Positions 27,273 through 35,601 of a DNA stretch of 55,718 bases are shown here, one piece after another (position 1 is the first letter of the stretch; the number at the start of each line of letters is the position of its first letter). Both the position numbers and the translations under genes were made by a program. Source of the stretch: Desulfobacteraceae bacterium (GTDB lineage: Bacteria; Desulfobacterota; Desulfobacteria; Desulfobacterales; RPRI01). Under the pieces are notes generated by a model. The model ran no database searches and was not told the origin of the DNA. It saw only the letters and a list, made by a program, of their open reading frames with translations. The stretch covers positions 1 through 55,718 of the forward strand of contig RPRI01000026.1 in the NCBI GenBank assembly GCA_003818505.1, in the 5' to 3' direction.

Positions 27273-27313
27273 TGGATGCATAAAATATAATTCCTTGCGG
27301 AGGAGTCTTGCCG

Positions 27314-29197
27314 ATGCAGCCTGGGTATGAACTAGTAAAAGAACAGTTGTTCTTTCGCAAAGAACTTATCGAAAGGTTGCCCTGGTTGATCCGCCTCCGG
27401 TGGATAATTGTTGCAGCCGGTTTCGCCGGATACGGAGCCTTATGCCTTTTCGGGCAAAACTTGCCGCCGTTTCCCATTGCTATCGTGTTCTCTGCTATCC
27501 TCCTTTACAACCTGCTGTTTCATCTGGTCTGGAAATATATTCCGCCTTTTAAGTTGCAAAGTGTTCGTCAGTCTGATGATGCGCCCCGCCTTTGTGACCG
27601 TGAGATACGGGCATTTACGCTTTTCGCCCATACCCAGATTTCAGCCGACCTTTTGGCCCTTTGTGCTGCTGTTTACTATTCGGGGGGTATTTACAGCCCG
27701 CTTGTGCACTTCTTCATATTCCATATCATACTGACCGGCATCCTGCTGCCGCCGGTCAGTTGCTATCTTTATGGAATCCTTGTATTCCTGGTAATGGGGG
27801 GGCTCCTTTTGTTCCAGCAATGGTCTCTCGTACCTATTTACCCGATATGGTTTCAGGATGCCTTGTTCTCCAATAAATCCGGACTGAATGAGATCATTAT
27901 CCGGTATCTTACACTTATGACGGTTATCCTTGTCACGGCATTTCTGGTGACAACCATAAAGCTGAGTCTGAGAACCAAAGGCAGAGAGCTGCTGCATTTA
28001 TCCAAAGCTCTTGACGAAAGCAACACAAAGCTTACGGCTCTCTACGAGATGGTCAGGGAAATGGGGCTCTGCTCAGAACAAAAAGCCCTGATGGATTCGG
28101 CTACCCGCCATGCTGCAGGGATAATGGGGGTAAAGGCATGTTCCATCAAACTGATTGATGAACAGCAAAAAACACTTCGCTTTGCTTCAGCTTACGGACT
28201 CAGTGAAGATTACACCAAATCCAAAGACTGTATTGATATTACAAAAAGTCCGATAAACAGGAAAATTATCGAAGGTTCTGTCAGTGCCATAGGAAATATT
28301 GAGGAACGGGATTATTTTCAGTATCCCGAAGATATCAGAAAAGAGGGAATTGCATCCATGATCTGTCTTCCCCTCCGCGTTGATAAGATGGTTCTCGGTG
28401 TATTCTGCGTTTACAGCAAAACAGCACACTATTTCGGAGACAGTGATGTCAGGTTTTTTGCTCTGATGGCCGACCTAACTGCGCTGGAAATTGAAAAACT
28501 CAATACTCAACTTAACCGCACCTGGTTTTTACAAAAGGTCGCCCACCAGCTTCGTTCTCCATTGCATGCTGTTGTGGGTCTCCTCAAAATATTGAAAAAC
28601 GGTTATCTTGGCGCCATAAATGCCCGGCAGGAAGAGATTCTTCTGCGCTGTGAAAAACGACTCGAGATGTCTGACAGCCTGGTAAGCGACCTGTTAAGGC
28701 TGAGCATCAGACGTTCAAGTCCGAACCGAGATGATATGCACCAGGTCTATTTACAAAAGGTACTGAGGTCTTTATCGGGTTTTTTTGAGGCTCAGGCCAG
28801 AGAGAAATCCTTATATATTGAATTCCAGATTGATGACACGCTGCCTGCTGTAACGGCAACCGAAAGGATGCTCGACGATCTGTTCTCAAATCTGATTTCC
28901 AATGCCATAAAATATACACCGCCAGAAGGAAGGGTTGCCATCCGTCTGGAGCGTGGAGAGGAAAACCGGATACTCCTGGAAGTAACGGACACCGGGATCG
29001 GTATCCCGGAAGATGCCTTTTCGAAGCTGTTTACCGAATTTTTCAGGGCCGAAAACGCCAAATCCTATACGGAAGCCGGAACAGGACTGGGTTTGGTCAT
29101 CGTTAAAGAAATACTTGACCGGCTGAAAGGTACCGTTTCCGTAAACAGTATCCCCGGAAAGGGTGCCACTTTTACCTGCAGGTTTCACGTCCGGTGA
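27314..29197 (+). CDS. Membrane histidine kinase with GAF domain
   Basis: 627 residues. ATG 27314 sits nine bases after GGAGGAG and is preferred to TTG 27308. An N-terminal block of about six hydrophobic helices (~18-215; WIIVAAGFAGYGALCL to YLTLMTVILVTAFLV) acts as membrane sensor. A short coiled linker leads into a GAF domain (~245-400) with ACSIKLIDEQQ and SMICLPLRVDKMVLGVFCVY. HisKA has VAHQLRSPLHAVVGLL with the phosphoacceptor histidine, and the ATPase domain has LISNAIKYTPP, VTDTGIGIP and GTGLGLVI. Its position at the end of the hydrogenase operon, after the receiver gene, suggests the two form one signalling pair. Confidence 0.88.
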   Translation: MQPGYELVKEQLFFRKELIERLPWLIRLRWIIVAAGFAGYGALCLFGQNLPPFPIAIVFSAILLYNLLFHLVWKYIPPFKLQSVRQSDDAPRLCDREIRAFTLFAHTQISADLLALCAAVYYSGGIYSPLVHFFIFHIILTGILLPPVSCYLYGILVFLVMGGLLLFQQWSLVPIYPIWFQDALFSNKSGLNEIIIRYLTLMTVILVTAFLVTTIKLSLRTKGRELLHLSKALDESNTKLTALYEMVREMGLCSEQKALMDSATRHAAGIMGVKACSIKLIDEQQKTLRFASAYGLSEDYTKSKDCIDITKSPINRKIIEGSVSAIGNIEERDYFQYPEDIRKEGIASMICLPLRVDKMVLGVFCVYSKTAHYFGDSDVRFFALMADLTALEIEKLNTQLNRTWFLQKVAHQLRSPLHAVVGLLKILKNGYLGAINARQEEILLRCEKRLEMSDSLVSDLLRLSIRRSSPNRDDMHQVYLQKVLRSLSGFFEAQAREKSLYIEFQIDDTLPAVTATERMLDDLFSNLISNAIKYTPPEGRVAIRLERGEENRILLEVTDTGIGIPEDAFSKLFTEFFRAENAKSYTEAGTGLGLVIVKEILDRLKGTVSVNSIPGKGATFTCRFHVR

Positions 29198-29225
29198 CCG
29201 GTCTGCTTTCCGCAACCCCTGCCTT

Positions 29226-30161
29226 TTAATTTACTACCCAGACAGCCATCTTTTTAGCCATATGCAGAATTTTCCTGCTTACTCGTCCGATAAAGAACTC
29301 TTCAACCGCTGAAAGTCCGCGCCTTCCGACCACAATGGTTCCGAAGCCTCCCTCTTTTGCCTCAGTGATTATACTGCCGGCTCTGCTTGGCTTTTCGGTA
29401 ATAATCTTCCCTGATATCTTTGGTGCAGCAATACCGGCGGTAACGAGTTTTCTTTTGGCCTCTTCAATAGCAGGTTCGATTTTTTTCCTGTTCATCTCAG
29501 TCCAGTCGGTGCAAATTTCGGCAAAAGATAGTTCGCCTTGCCTGGCCGATCCGAGTGTTCTTATTACATTGCATATCATTATTTCACAATCCGTATTATT
29601 CAGCATTGAGCCCACACTGGAGACACATTTCATGGATCCTTTTGATCCATCGAACGCTATGAGAAATTTTTTGGGATTCGGCTTTCCGCCGACGACAACG
29701 AGGGGAATATCAACCAGATTCCCTATCAGTTTGTTTGCCACGCTTCCTAATACAATATCTTTAAAATTGCTGTTTCCCGTGCGTCCGACAACAACCGCGT
29801 CATAATTACCAGTATCTGCTTCGTTTAAAATATCACGCGCAATCCCTGCTTTTCTTCCCTGCATTTTGACCGATACAGAATCACGCGTAAAGCCGGCGGT
29901 ATAAAGAATTTTACAGGCTTTCCCCACTGAGTCATTGATAATTTTTTTCTGATGGGTGGCCCAGGCTCTGACAGGCGCCAGCTTGGAACGATATTCGGGG
30001 CTTTTTTCCAGATCCCAGAAGGATTCGGGTATTTCCGAATCGACATGAAGAAGAACTATTTTCGTTCCCTCGGGCTTAAGAACGCCTCCCGTATAGCGGA
30101 CGGCAGAAACCGACTGCTCGGATCCGTCAACAGGAATAAGCACTTTTTTTAAGGTTTTCAT
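29226..30161 (-). CDS. Tandem universal stress protein (two UspA domains)
   Basis: 311 residues from the ATG at 30161, which has AAGGAG about eight bases upstream on the minus strand. The longer frame from 30206 lacks such support. Two UspA domains: ~4-150 (VLIPVDGSEQS ... VVVGRTGN with G-x2-G-x9-GS for ATP binding) and ~155-311 (FLIAFDGSKGS ... VVGRRGLSAVEEFFIG). Last gene of the minus-strand stress operon. Its 3' end faces the hydrogenase kinase with only 28 bases between the stops. Confidence 0.87.
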   Translation of the reverse strand: MKTLKKVLIPVDGSEQSVSAVRYTGGVLKPEGTKIVLLHVDSEIPESFWDLEKSPEYRSKLAPVRAWATHQKKIINDSVGKACKILYTAGFTRDSVSVKMQGRKAGIARDILNEADTGNYDAVVVGRTGNSNFKDIVLGSVANKLIGNLVDIPLVVVGGKPNPKKFLIAFDGSKGSMKCVSSVGSMLNNTDCEIMICNVIRTLGSARQGELSFAEICTDWTEMNRKKIEPAIEEAKRKLVTAGIAAPKISGKIITEKPSRAGSIITEAKEGGFGTIVVGRRGLSAVEEFFIGRVSRKILHMAKKMAVWVVN

Positions 30162-30243
30162 AATGACAACTCCTTTTAACATAACGTTTCGATCATCTAA
30201 TGCCATTTTTTGCGATTTCTGAAGAAATCTGTTTCAACCTGAT

Positions 30244-30705
30244 TTACGAATCCGGTAGACAAACCTTATATGGGTTTACCAGCATCACCGGGACAGGCGC
30301 TGTCTTTGAGATTTTTTCGGCAACAGATCCGAATATAACTTTATCGAGACCCTTTCTTCCGTGCGTTCCCATTATAAGAAGGTCAATTTTTTCTTTCTTT
30401 ATGTAATTGAGAATTTCTTCGGCTGCATCGCCTTTCACAACAGTCTTTTTAATCCGGTCCGCATCCGTGAAATATTTCTCGGTGAATTCCTGGAGGCATT
30501 TTTGAGCTCCTTCAAATATTTCATGTTCAAATAAGTCAATTGAAGGATGCGGCACATATATGCTTGTAAAATGTTGAAAGGCGCGGGCGACAAACAGGAT
30601 ATGAACATCCGAATCGAATTTTTCAGCCATAGATGTTACAAACGGAACTATTTTCGGAGATGTTTCCGAAAGGTCAACCGGGAATAATATTTTTTTGAAT
30701 TTCAT
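30244..30705 (-). CDS. Universal stress protein, UspA family
   Basis: 153 residues from ATG 30705; GGAGG lies seven bases upstream, whereas the TTG at 30711 would overlap it. KKILFPVDLSETS opens the fold and MGTHGRKGLDKVIFGSVAEK is the ATP-binding G-x2-G-x9-GS motif. It starts 15 bases after the CBS-domain gene, so both belong to one transcript driven by the sigma-54 promoter near 31983. The partner or target is unknown. Confidence 0.9.
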   Translation of the reverse strand: MKFKKILFPVDLSETSPKIVPFVTSMAEKFDSDVHILFVARAFQHFTSIYVPHPSIDLFEHEIFEGAQKCLQEFTEKYFTDADRIKKTVVKGDAAEEILNYIKKEKIDLLIMGTHGRKGLDKVIFGSVAEKISKTAPVPVMLVNPYKVCLPDS

Positions 30706-30720
30706 GGCCAAACCTCCTTT

Positions 30721-31398
30721 TTAAAAAAGTTCCCTTTTGTTTTCGGTGTGGTCAACATAATACAGCAGTTCGGCCTTATTTTTCAGATCGGACAGCAGGT
30801 TCTTGAATCTTGACCGGTCAACTCCATATGCCCGGATATAAACATTGCGGTATCCGTGCGGCACTTTTTCATAGGAGGTAAGGATGCTTGCCAGGCGTCC
30901 GCCATAACTTCTGATAATATCGGCAACCTCTTTTATTGAACCGGGCAGGTCTTTGATCGTGAAGCCGAAATGGATCCCTTTTTTAGCTATGCCTGTAAGA
31001 GAAATGATGACCTTGAAAATATCAGCCTGTGTTATTACCCCGACAAGCTGTTTGTCATTGTCAACGACCGGCGCTCCCGAAATATCGTTGTCAAGAAGGA
31101 TCGAGGCTGTTTCCTCTATCGTGTAATCGAATGGAACGGTTACGAGTTTTTTGCTCATAATCTCTTTGATCTTGATTTTTGATATAAGATATAAAAGCTC
31201 ATGAACATCAAGGGTTGTAGCATCCGATGCCGATGCTTTTTTAAGATCACGGTCCGATACAATTCCTACAAGTTTTCCTTTTTTTATTACCGGCAGCATG
31301 TTTATTTTATGCTGCTTTATTAAATTTATGGCCTCCTGCATCGAATCATTTTCATCGATTGTTATCACCTTTTTGCTCATCCAGTTTTTGACTAACAT
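30721..31398 (-). CDS. CBS-pair protein with ACT-like C-terminal domain
   Basis: A 225-residue protein preceded by GGGAGG on the minus strand. Two CBS motifs span ~1-135: VKNWMSKKVITIDENDSMQE...IVSDRDL and IKEIMSKKLVTVPFDYTIEETA...VITQADI. Residues ~140-215 (GIHFGFTIKDLPGSIKEVAD) look like an ACT regulatory domain, as in AcuB-like proteins. CBS pairs bind adenine nucleotides, so it could read energy charge. It lies between the STAS-like and UspA genes in the same operon. Confidence 0.83.
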   Translation of the reverse strand: MLVKNWMSKKVITIDENDSMQEAINLIKQHKINMLPVIKKGKLVGIVSDRDLKKASASDATTLDVHELLYLISKIKIKEIMSKKLVTVPFDYTIEETASILLDNDISGAPVVDNDKQLVGVITQADIFKVIISLTGIAKKGIHFGFTIKDLPGSIKEVADIIRSYGGRLASILTSYEKVPHGYRNVYIRAYGVDRSRFKNLLSDLKNKAELLYYVDHTENKRELF

Positions 31399-31518
31399 TT
31401 TTTCCTCCCTTTGTTATCGTTAAAATGCATTATTTAATGAACCGAAACAGCAAGCGAATTTAAAACAGACACTATTTCCTGAGATCGAAGATATCGCGCT
31501 GCTTGCAGAAGGATATCT

Positions 31519-31869
31519 TCAATTTGAATGCATATTTGTGTTAAATATTACGCTCTCTTTTGTTATCCTGCATTCAGGGCGTATGTTATCCGGCCATGAT
31601 TTTATAAGGAACAAGGCATTTTCGCCTGAGAATATGATGCGGTTTGAATATTTAGCTATCAGGCCGACATTGTAACGGAAAACATTGATTCCAAAAGGCT
31701 CGATGTTTCCGAGAAAATCGGTGTTGATAAATATTTTTTTAGAGTCTTTAAGACAGTCGTTCATTAAATAAAGGAGATGAAGCGCTGATGATCCGTCAAA
31801 ATCACCAGCCAGTCTAATCTGAATATTTTCCGTGCTTCTGTCAATAGAAATCATGAAATTTGATGCCAC
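31519..31869 (-). CDS. STAS-like (anti-sigma-antagonist-type) small protein
   Basis: 116 residues from a GTG start with AAGGAGG just upstream. IQIRLAGDFDGSSALHLLYL and KKIFINTDFLGNIEPFGINVFRYNV have the strand-helix order of STAS domains, but the usual phosphorylatable serine motif (DSS/DST) is not clear. It could be a protein-interaction module of a stress-signalling path. First gene behind the sigma-54 promoter at 31976-31990. Family assignment is moderate. Confidence 0.6.
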   Translation of the reverse strand: MASNFMISIDRSTENIQIRLAGDFDGSSALHLLYLMNDCLKDSKKIFINTDFLGNIEPFGINVFRYNVGLIAKYSNRIIFSGENALFLIKSWPDNIRPECRITKESVIFNTNMHSN

Positions 31870-31975
31870 GCCACCTCCTTTTCCTATTCCGTTTCGATAG
31901 GGATACGGATATATAAAATCGAAAAGAGTTGAGACCGGAATTCAAGGCAGGCCATCCGGCCTGACTACTTGCAAA

Positions 31976-31990
31976 GCAAATAGTGTGCCG
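31976..31990 (-). promoter_or_regulatory. Sigma-54 promoter of the STAS-CBS-Usp operon
   Basis: Read on the minus strand: CGGCACACTATTTGC, with the GGCAC (-24) and TTGC (-12) elements and GG-N10-GC spacing intact. It sits about 107 bases ahead of the GTG at 31869. An NtrC-family activator gene ends at 32134, just upstream. Confidence 0.78.
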
Positions 31991-32095
31991 GTGGAAAAGA
32001 ACACAATTGTCAATTGATAACGACTTGAAATATAATAAAATTCAATATCAGAAACTTAAGCGGGTGCAAAGGGGGGCATTACAGGTTTTGTCGGT

Positions 32096-32118
32096 AATTT
32101 TTACATTGTGTAAAAATT
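32096..32118. promoter_or_regulatory. Palindromic presumed enhancer for the NtrC-type regulator
   Basis: AATTTTTACA, TTG, TGTAAAAATT: a perfect 10-base inverted repeat with a 3-base centre. It is centred about 120 bases upstream of the sigma-54 promoter, the usual distance for an upstream activator site. It follows the stop of the regulator gene by only 16 bases, but its low GC makes a terminator role unlikely. Confidence 0.6.
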
Positions 32119-32133
32119 CTACATACGATTACT

Positions 32134-33570
32134 TCACGAGTTATCTTCTTTAACAAGTGTCTCAAATTTAAGGTTGTATTTTTCGATCTTTGAATGAAGT
32201 GTCGGACGTGAGAGCCCTAGAAGTTTAGCCGCCTTTGAGCGATTCCCCTCACAGATACTCAATGCTTCGCCGATTAATTTGCTTGCAATATTATCCATGC
32301 AGGAATCAAAAAGATTTTCATCTCTACGGGATGTCAGTTCTTTCATCAGCCATTGCCGGAGAGCCTGATCGCCGTTTCCTGAATTTGAAGCGCTTTCATG
32401 TACTTTTTCGCTGATGGCCTTGGCAATGTCGTCTGATGAGAGAGGAGCTCCACGATTAAATATAAGGGCTTTCTGGATCGTATTTGCAAGCTCCCTTACA
32501 TTACCATGCCATGAGTGTTTTGATAATACAACTTTTGCTTCTTCGGTTATTCCGGGGTTTTTAATCCCTTTTTCATCGGAAAATTTTGAGAGGAAATAAT
32601 CTGTTAAAAGAGGTATGTCGCTTTCCCTTTCCCTTAAGGGAGGAATCCATATCGTTACTACTTTAAGGCGGTAGTAGAGGTCCTCCCTAAATTTCCCTTC
32701 CAGGATTGCCGATTCGAGGTCCCTGTTTGTGGCCGCAATTATACGAACATCAGCGTTGATGTTTTCACTCCCGCCGAGCCTCTCTATGCTTTTTTCCTGC
32801 AAAAGCCGTAATATTTTTGCCTGAAGATTTAATGGCATGTCTCCGATTTCATCCAGGAAGACAGTCCCCCCGTGAGCCTGCTCAATCTTTCCTACCCTTC
32901 TGTGGGCAGCGCCGGTAAATGCGCCTTTTTCATAACCAAAGAGTTCGCTTTCAAGCAGGGTTTCAGGAATCGCGACACAGTTTATGACAAGAAAAGGTTT
33001 ATCAGCCCTGAGGCTGTGCTGATAGATTGCCCTTACAACCAGCTCTTTACCGGTACCTGATTCTCCGCGGATTAAAGCTGTCGCATCAGTCTGGGAGACT
33101 CTCCCTATAGATTTGTAAACATCCTGCATCTTAGTGCTGCGACCAATGATTGCGTCTCTTGAAGCATTGTCCGGAATTGAGTCCATCTCAACAGGGGATC
33201 TCATAAAAAGACTTGCACGGATAGCCTGTTTTACAAGTGTGAGCATATCCGGAATGTCAAAGGGTTTGAGGATGTAATCAAATGCTCCCAGTTTTGTCGC
33301 TTCAATGGCATTTTCTGTTGAGCCGAATGCAGTCATTATTATTACGGGGAGTTTGGGTTCAATTTTATGTATTGCCCTGAATGTTTCAAGCCCGTTCATG
33401 CCGGGAAGGCGCATATCGAGAATAACAAGATCCGGGATTTCCTTTTTTACAATATTGATCCCTGCTTCACCGGAGGCAGCGCCAAAGGCCATATAACCTT
33501 CTTCGGATAAAAGTTTTATGAAGCTGTTGCGAAGCTGATCATCATCATCAATGATAATAATTGAGTTCAA
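32134..33570 (-). CDS. NtrC-family sigma-54-dependent response regulator
   Basis: A 478-residue protein. The receiver domain has IIIIDDDDQ, Asp52 in VILDMRLPG, and KPFDI. The AAA+ domain has the Walker A GESGTGKE (169-176), the sigma-54 contact loop GAFTGA (216-221) and FLDEIGDMPL. The C-terminal Fis-type helix-turn-helix reads NRSKAAKLLGLSRPTLHSKI. It starts with ATGA overlap on the sensor kinase gene, so the two are a coupled pair. The next operon downstream has a matching sigma-54 promoter and palindrome, making it the most likely target. Confidence 0.93.
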   Translation of the reverse strand: MNSIIIIDDDDQLRNSFIKLLSEEGYMAFGAASGEAGINIVKKEIPDLVILDMRLPGMNGLETFRAIHKIEPKLPVIIMTAFGSTENAIEATKLGAFDYILKPFDIPDMLTLVKQAIRASLFMRSPVEMDSIPDNASRDAIIGRSTKMQDVYKSIGRVSQTDATALIRGESGTGKELVVRAIYQHSLRADKPFLVINCVAIPETLLESELFGYEKGAFTGAAHRRVGKIEQAHGGTVFLDEIGDMPLNLQAKILRLLQEKSIERLGGSENINADVRIIAATNRDLESAILEGKFREDLYYRLKVVTIWIPPLRERESDIPLLTDYFLSKFSDEKGIKNPGITEEAKVVLSKHSWHGNVRELANTIQKALIFNRGAPLSSDDIAKAISEKVHESASNSGNGDQALRQWLMKELTSRRDENLFDSCMDNIASKLIGEALSICEGNRSKAAKLLGLSRPTLHSKIEKYNLKFETLVKEDNS

Positions 33571-35063
33571 TCTGACTCGCCCCTGTTTTTTAAGGGAAGG
33601 GTTATTATGAATTCCGTTCCTTCCCCTTCCTTTGATTTGATATCGATACGACCGCCATGCTCTTCAACGATTCTTGCAACAATGCTGAGTCCAAGTCCCG
33701 TTCCTTCTTCCTTGGTGGTGAAAAAAGGTTCCATAACCTTGCCCATAACAGGCTCTGGAATTCCAGGGCCATTGTCGCTAAGCCTTAAAACTACAGCTCG
33801 TCCGGTCGGTGCGGCATGCTCTTCGTTTTCGTGAATCTCAATAATGCCGCCCCTTACCATCGCTTCACAGGCATTTACCATCAGATTGACGAGGACTTCC
33901 TTTAATTGTTCCGGGTCGGCGTCTATTTCGGGAAGAGGTTCTTTCCGGACAAGATTAATGGTGACATCGTATGATTTAAGACGGTGTTCGAGCAGTTGAA
34001 TAGCCAAGTCTACAACAACTGATGGACTTATTTTCTGCATCTTAAGTCTTGGCGGCCTTGAGAACTCCAGGAAATTCTGTACAATGGTGTCTATATGACG
34101 TATCTCGTCTGATATAACCTTGATATCATCTTTCTGTGTTTCCGTAAGGTTTTGAGATCTGCTGAGCGAAAAAAGACGCATCTTGACGGATGTGAAGGGA
34201 TTTCTTATGCTGTGTGCCATTCCTGCGGCGAGCTTTCCTACAAGCGCCATCTTCTCTGCCTGCTGGAGGTGATCGCGGCTTTTTTCAAGTTCATGATGGG
34301 TTTGGTCTATATCATTTAACAATCCTCTGACACTTTGAGCCAGCACCGTGATTTCATCTTTTTTATCGCCGGAATCTCCGGTTTCACCTGCATTTTCATC
34401 CCGCCCGGCTTCGATTGATAAACGGTAAATAGGTTTAAGTATACTGTTAACCAGGATAAAAAGCATCAATATGACGAGGAATGTAACGACAAGAAGAGCA
34501 GATATATAAAAAAACCTCAAATTGACAGCTTCATTATGGCTTTCTTCTTCTGCCAGAATCATTCTGTTCATGTGAATATTTTTATATTCATTACACAGGT
34601 CAAGGATCCTGAAAAAACGATTGCGCACCTCCCTGTGAAGCTTTACTCCTTCCTCACGGTTTCCATTTTTATAATGATTTATTACGCTGTCCTTTAATTT
34701 TATATAACCATCATATTCGTATTCAATATCGGTTATGATTTTCTTTTGAGGTTCATCGGATGATAAAAGCTTTGCCTCGCCAAGTTTTTCCCTGAATATC
34801 TGCCTGTATTCTCCCAGCTGTCTAAGCCAGTCCGGATCATTATCGAGGAAATAATAGGTTACAAATCCCTTCTGGTTGACAAGTGCGGTTTCGAGAGATT
34901 CAGCAGCCTGAAAGGCGGCAACATCTTTTTCAATAAGAAGTTTTAATACGTTCTCCATCCTGAAAGTATACCAAACCATTGAAATTCCGCCCATCAGTGT
35001 AATAAAAACCAGGGCGGATAAAATCAGATATATTTTCAGGCGAAGATTTATAAGATTTTTCAT
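33567..35063 (-). CDS. Sensor histidine kinase (NtrB/AtoS-like) paired with the NtrC-type regulator
   Basis: A 498-residue protein. One membrane helix at ~12-30 and another at ~183-205 enclose a periplasmic helical sensor region rich in charged residues (a four-helix-bundle-like type). A degraded HAMP/linker and coiled coil lead to HisKA (AAGMAHSIRNPFTSVKMR with the phosphoacceptor His) and HATPase_c (VNLMVNACEAM, LSDNGPGIPEP, GTGLGLSI). No ribosome-binding site precedes the ATG; a TTGCCT-17-TATATT promoter ends eight bases before it, so the transcript may start almost at the start codon. Confidence 0.9.
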   Translation of the reverse strand: MKNLINLRLKIYLILSALVFITLMGGISMVWYTFRMENVLKLLIEKDVAAFQAAESLETALVNQKGFVTYYFLDNDPDWLRQLGEYRQIFREKLGEAKLLSSDEPQKKIITDIEYEYDGYIKLKDSVINHYKNGNREEGVKLHREVRNRFFRILDLCNEYKNIHMNRMILAEEESHNEAVNLRFFYISALLVVTFLVILMLFILVNSILKPIYRLSIEAGRDENAGETGDSGDKKDEITVLAQSVRGLLNDIDQTHHELEKSRDHLQQAEKMALVGKLAAGMAHSIRNPFTSVKMRLFSLSRSQNLTETQKDDIKVISDEIRHIDTIVQNFLEFSRPPRLKMQKISPSVVVDLAIQLLEHRLKSYDVTINLVRKEPLPEIDADPEQLKEVLVNLMVNACEAMVRGGIIEIHENEEHAAPTGRAVVLRLSDNGPGIPEPVMGKVMEPFFTTKEEGTGLGLSIVARIVEEHGGRIDIKSKEGEGTEFIITLPLKNRGESD

Positions 35064-35071
35064 TTTATGAT

Positions 35072-35100
35072 AATATACAACAATTTATTGGATCAGGCAA
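35072..35100 (-). promoter_or_regulatory. Promoter of the sensor kinase gene
   Basis: On the minus strand: TTGCCT, a 17-base spacer, TATATT. The -10 ends eight bases before the kinase ATG, implying a leader of only a base or two. An inverted repeat ACAATTT...AAATTGT (within 35079-35104) overlaps it and could be an operator. Confidence 0.5.
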
Positions 35101-35160
35101 ATTGTTTCAGCAACTATTTGTTATGTTGACAAAAGATGTTGCTGTGCTACGATATAAAAT

Positions 35161-35303
35161 GAGACCTCTGCATAACGCCCCCTTTTGCCCGATTTCGGCG
35201 TCAGGCTCAAATTTAAATCCTCGAAATACTTCAATGTATTCCTGCGGTTAAAATTTTCGCCTTCCTTGAACTTGGACAAAATTGGACGTTCTTCAAAGGT
35301 CTC
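35161..35303. repeat. Miniature inverted-repeat element, family A (copy 2)
   Basis: Starts GAGACCTCTG and ends CAAAGGTCTC, with one mismatch to the 10-base terminal repeats of the copy at 6075. Interior blocks such as CATAACGCCCCCTTTTGCCC and TTCAATGTATTCCTGCGG match that copy apart from a ~20-base deletion. It has no ORF of its own and lies downstream of tRNA-Pro. Confidence 0.75.
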
Positions 35304-35361
35304 ATAAAATATAACAGGGAAATACAAGCCGGAGGGAATAAAGAGTAAGGGAATAATTTTC

Positions 35362-35438
<77 letters not shown>

Positions 35439-35528
35439 ACAACAGAATTTTTCAACCGGTGTCCATTCGAAAAGAGAATAAGGACACATGCAGGTTTTTT
35501 GTCCAGAAAAAGGCAATTTTAGATCTAA

Positions 35529-35554
35529 CAAAAGGGCCATTTGCGGACGGGAAC
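35529..35554. repeat. Partial family C element end
   Basis: Matches the right end of the 2604-2781 element at about 22 of 25 positions. No matching left end is evident, so it is probably a decayed fragment. Confidence 0.4.
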
Positions 35555-35565
35555 CAACTAACACT

Positions 35566-35595
35566 TTGGATATGTCATGTCAATAGATGTATAAT
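35566..35595 (+). promoter_or_regulatory. Promoter of the LD-carboxypeptidase gene, leaderless geometry
   Basis: TTGGAT (35566-35571), an 18-base spacer and a consensus TATAAT (35590-35595). Seven bases after the -10 is the A of the ATG at 35602, and no ribosome-binding site exists, so a leaderless mRNA is likely. Confidence 0.6.
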
Positions 35596-35601
35596 CGGAC
35601 T

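Noticed and set aside
29335-29805. 156-residue plus-strand ORF
   Set aside because: Antisense shadow of the tandem UspA gene, whose motifs and start signals are clear.
32096-32118. Terminator after the NtrC-type regulator
   Set aside because: The stem is almost entirely A/T and would be too weak; its place and perfect symmetry fit a protein-binding site.
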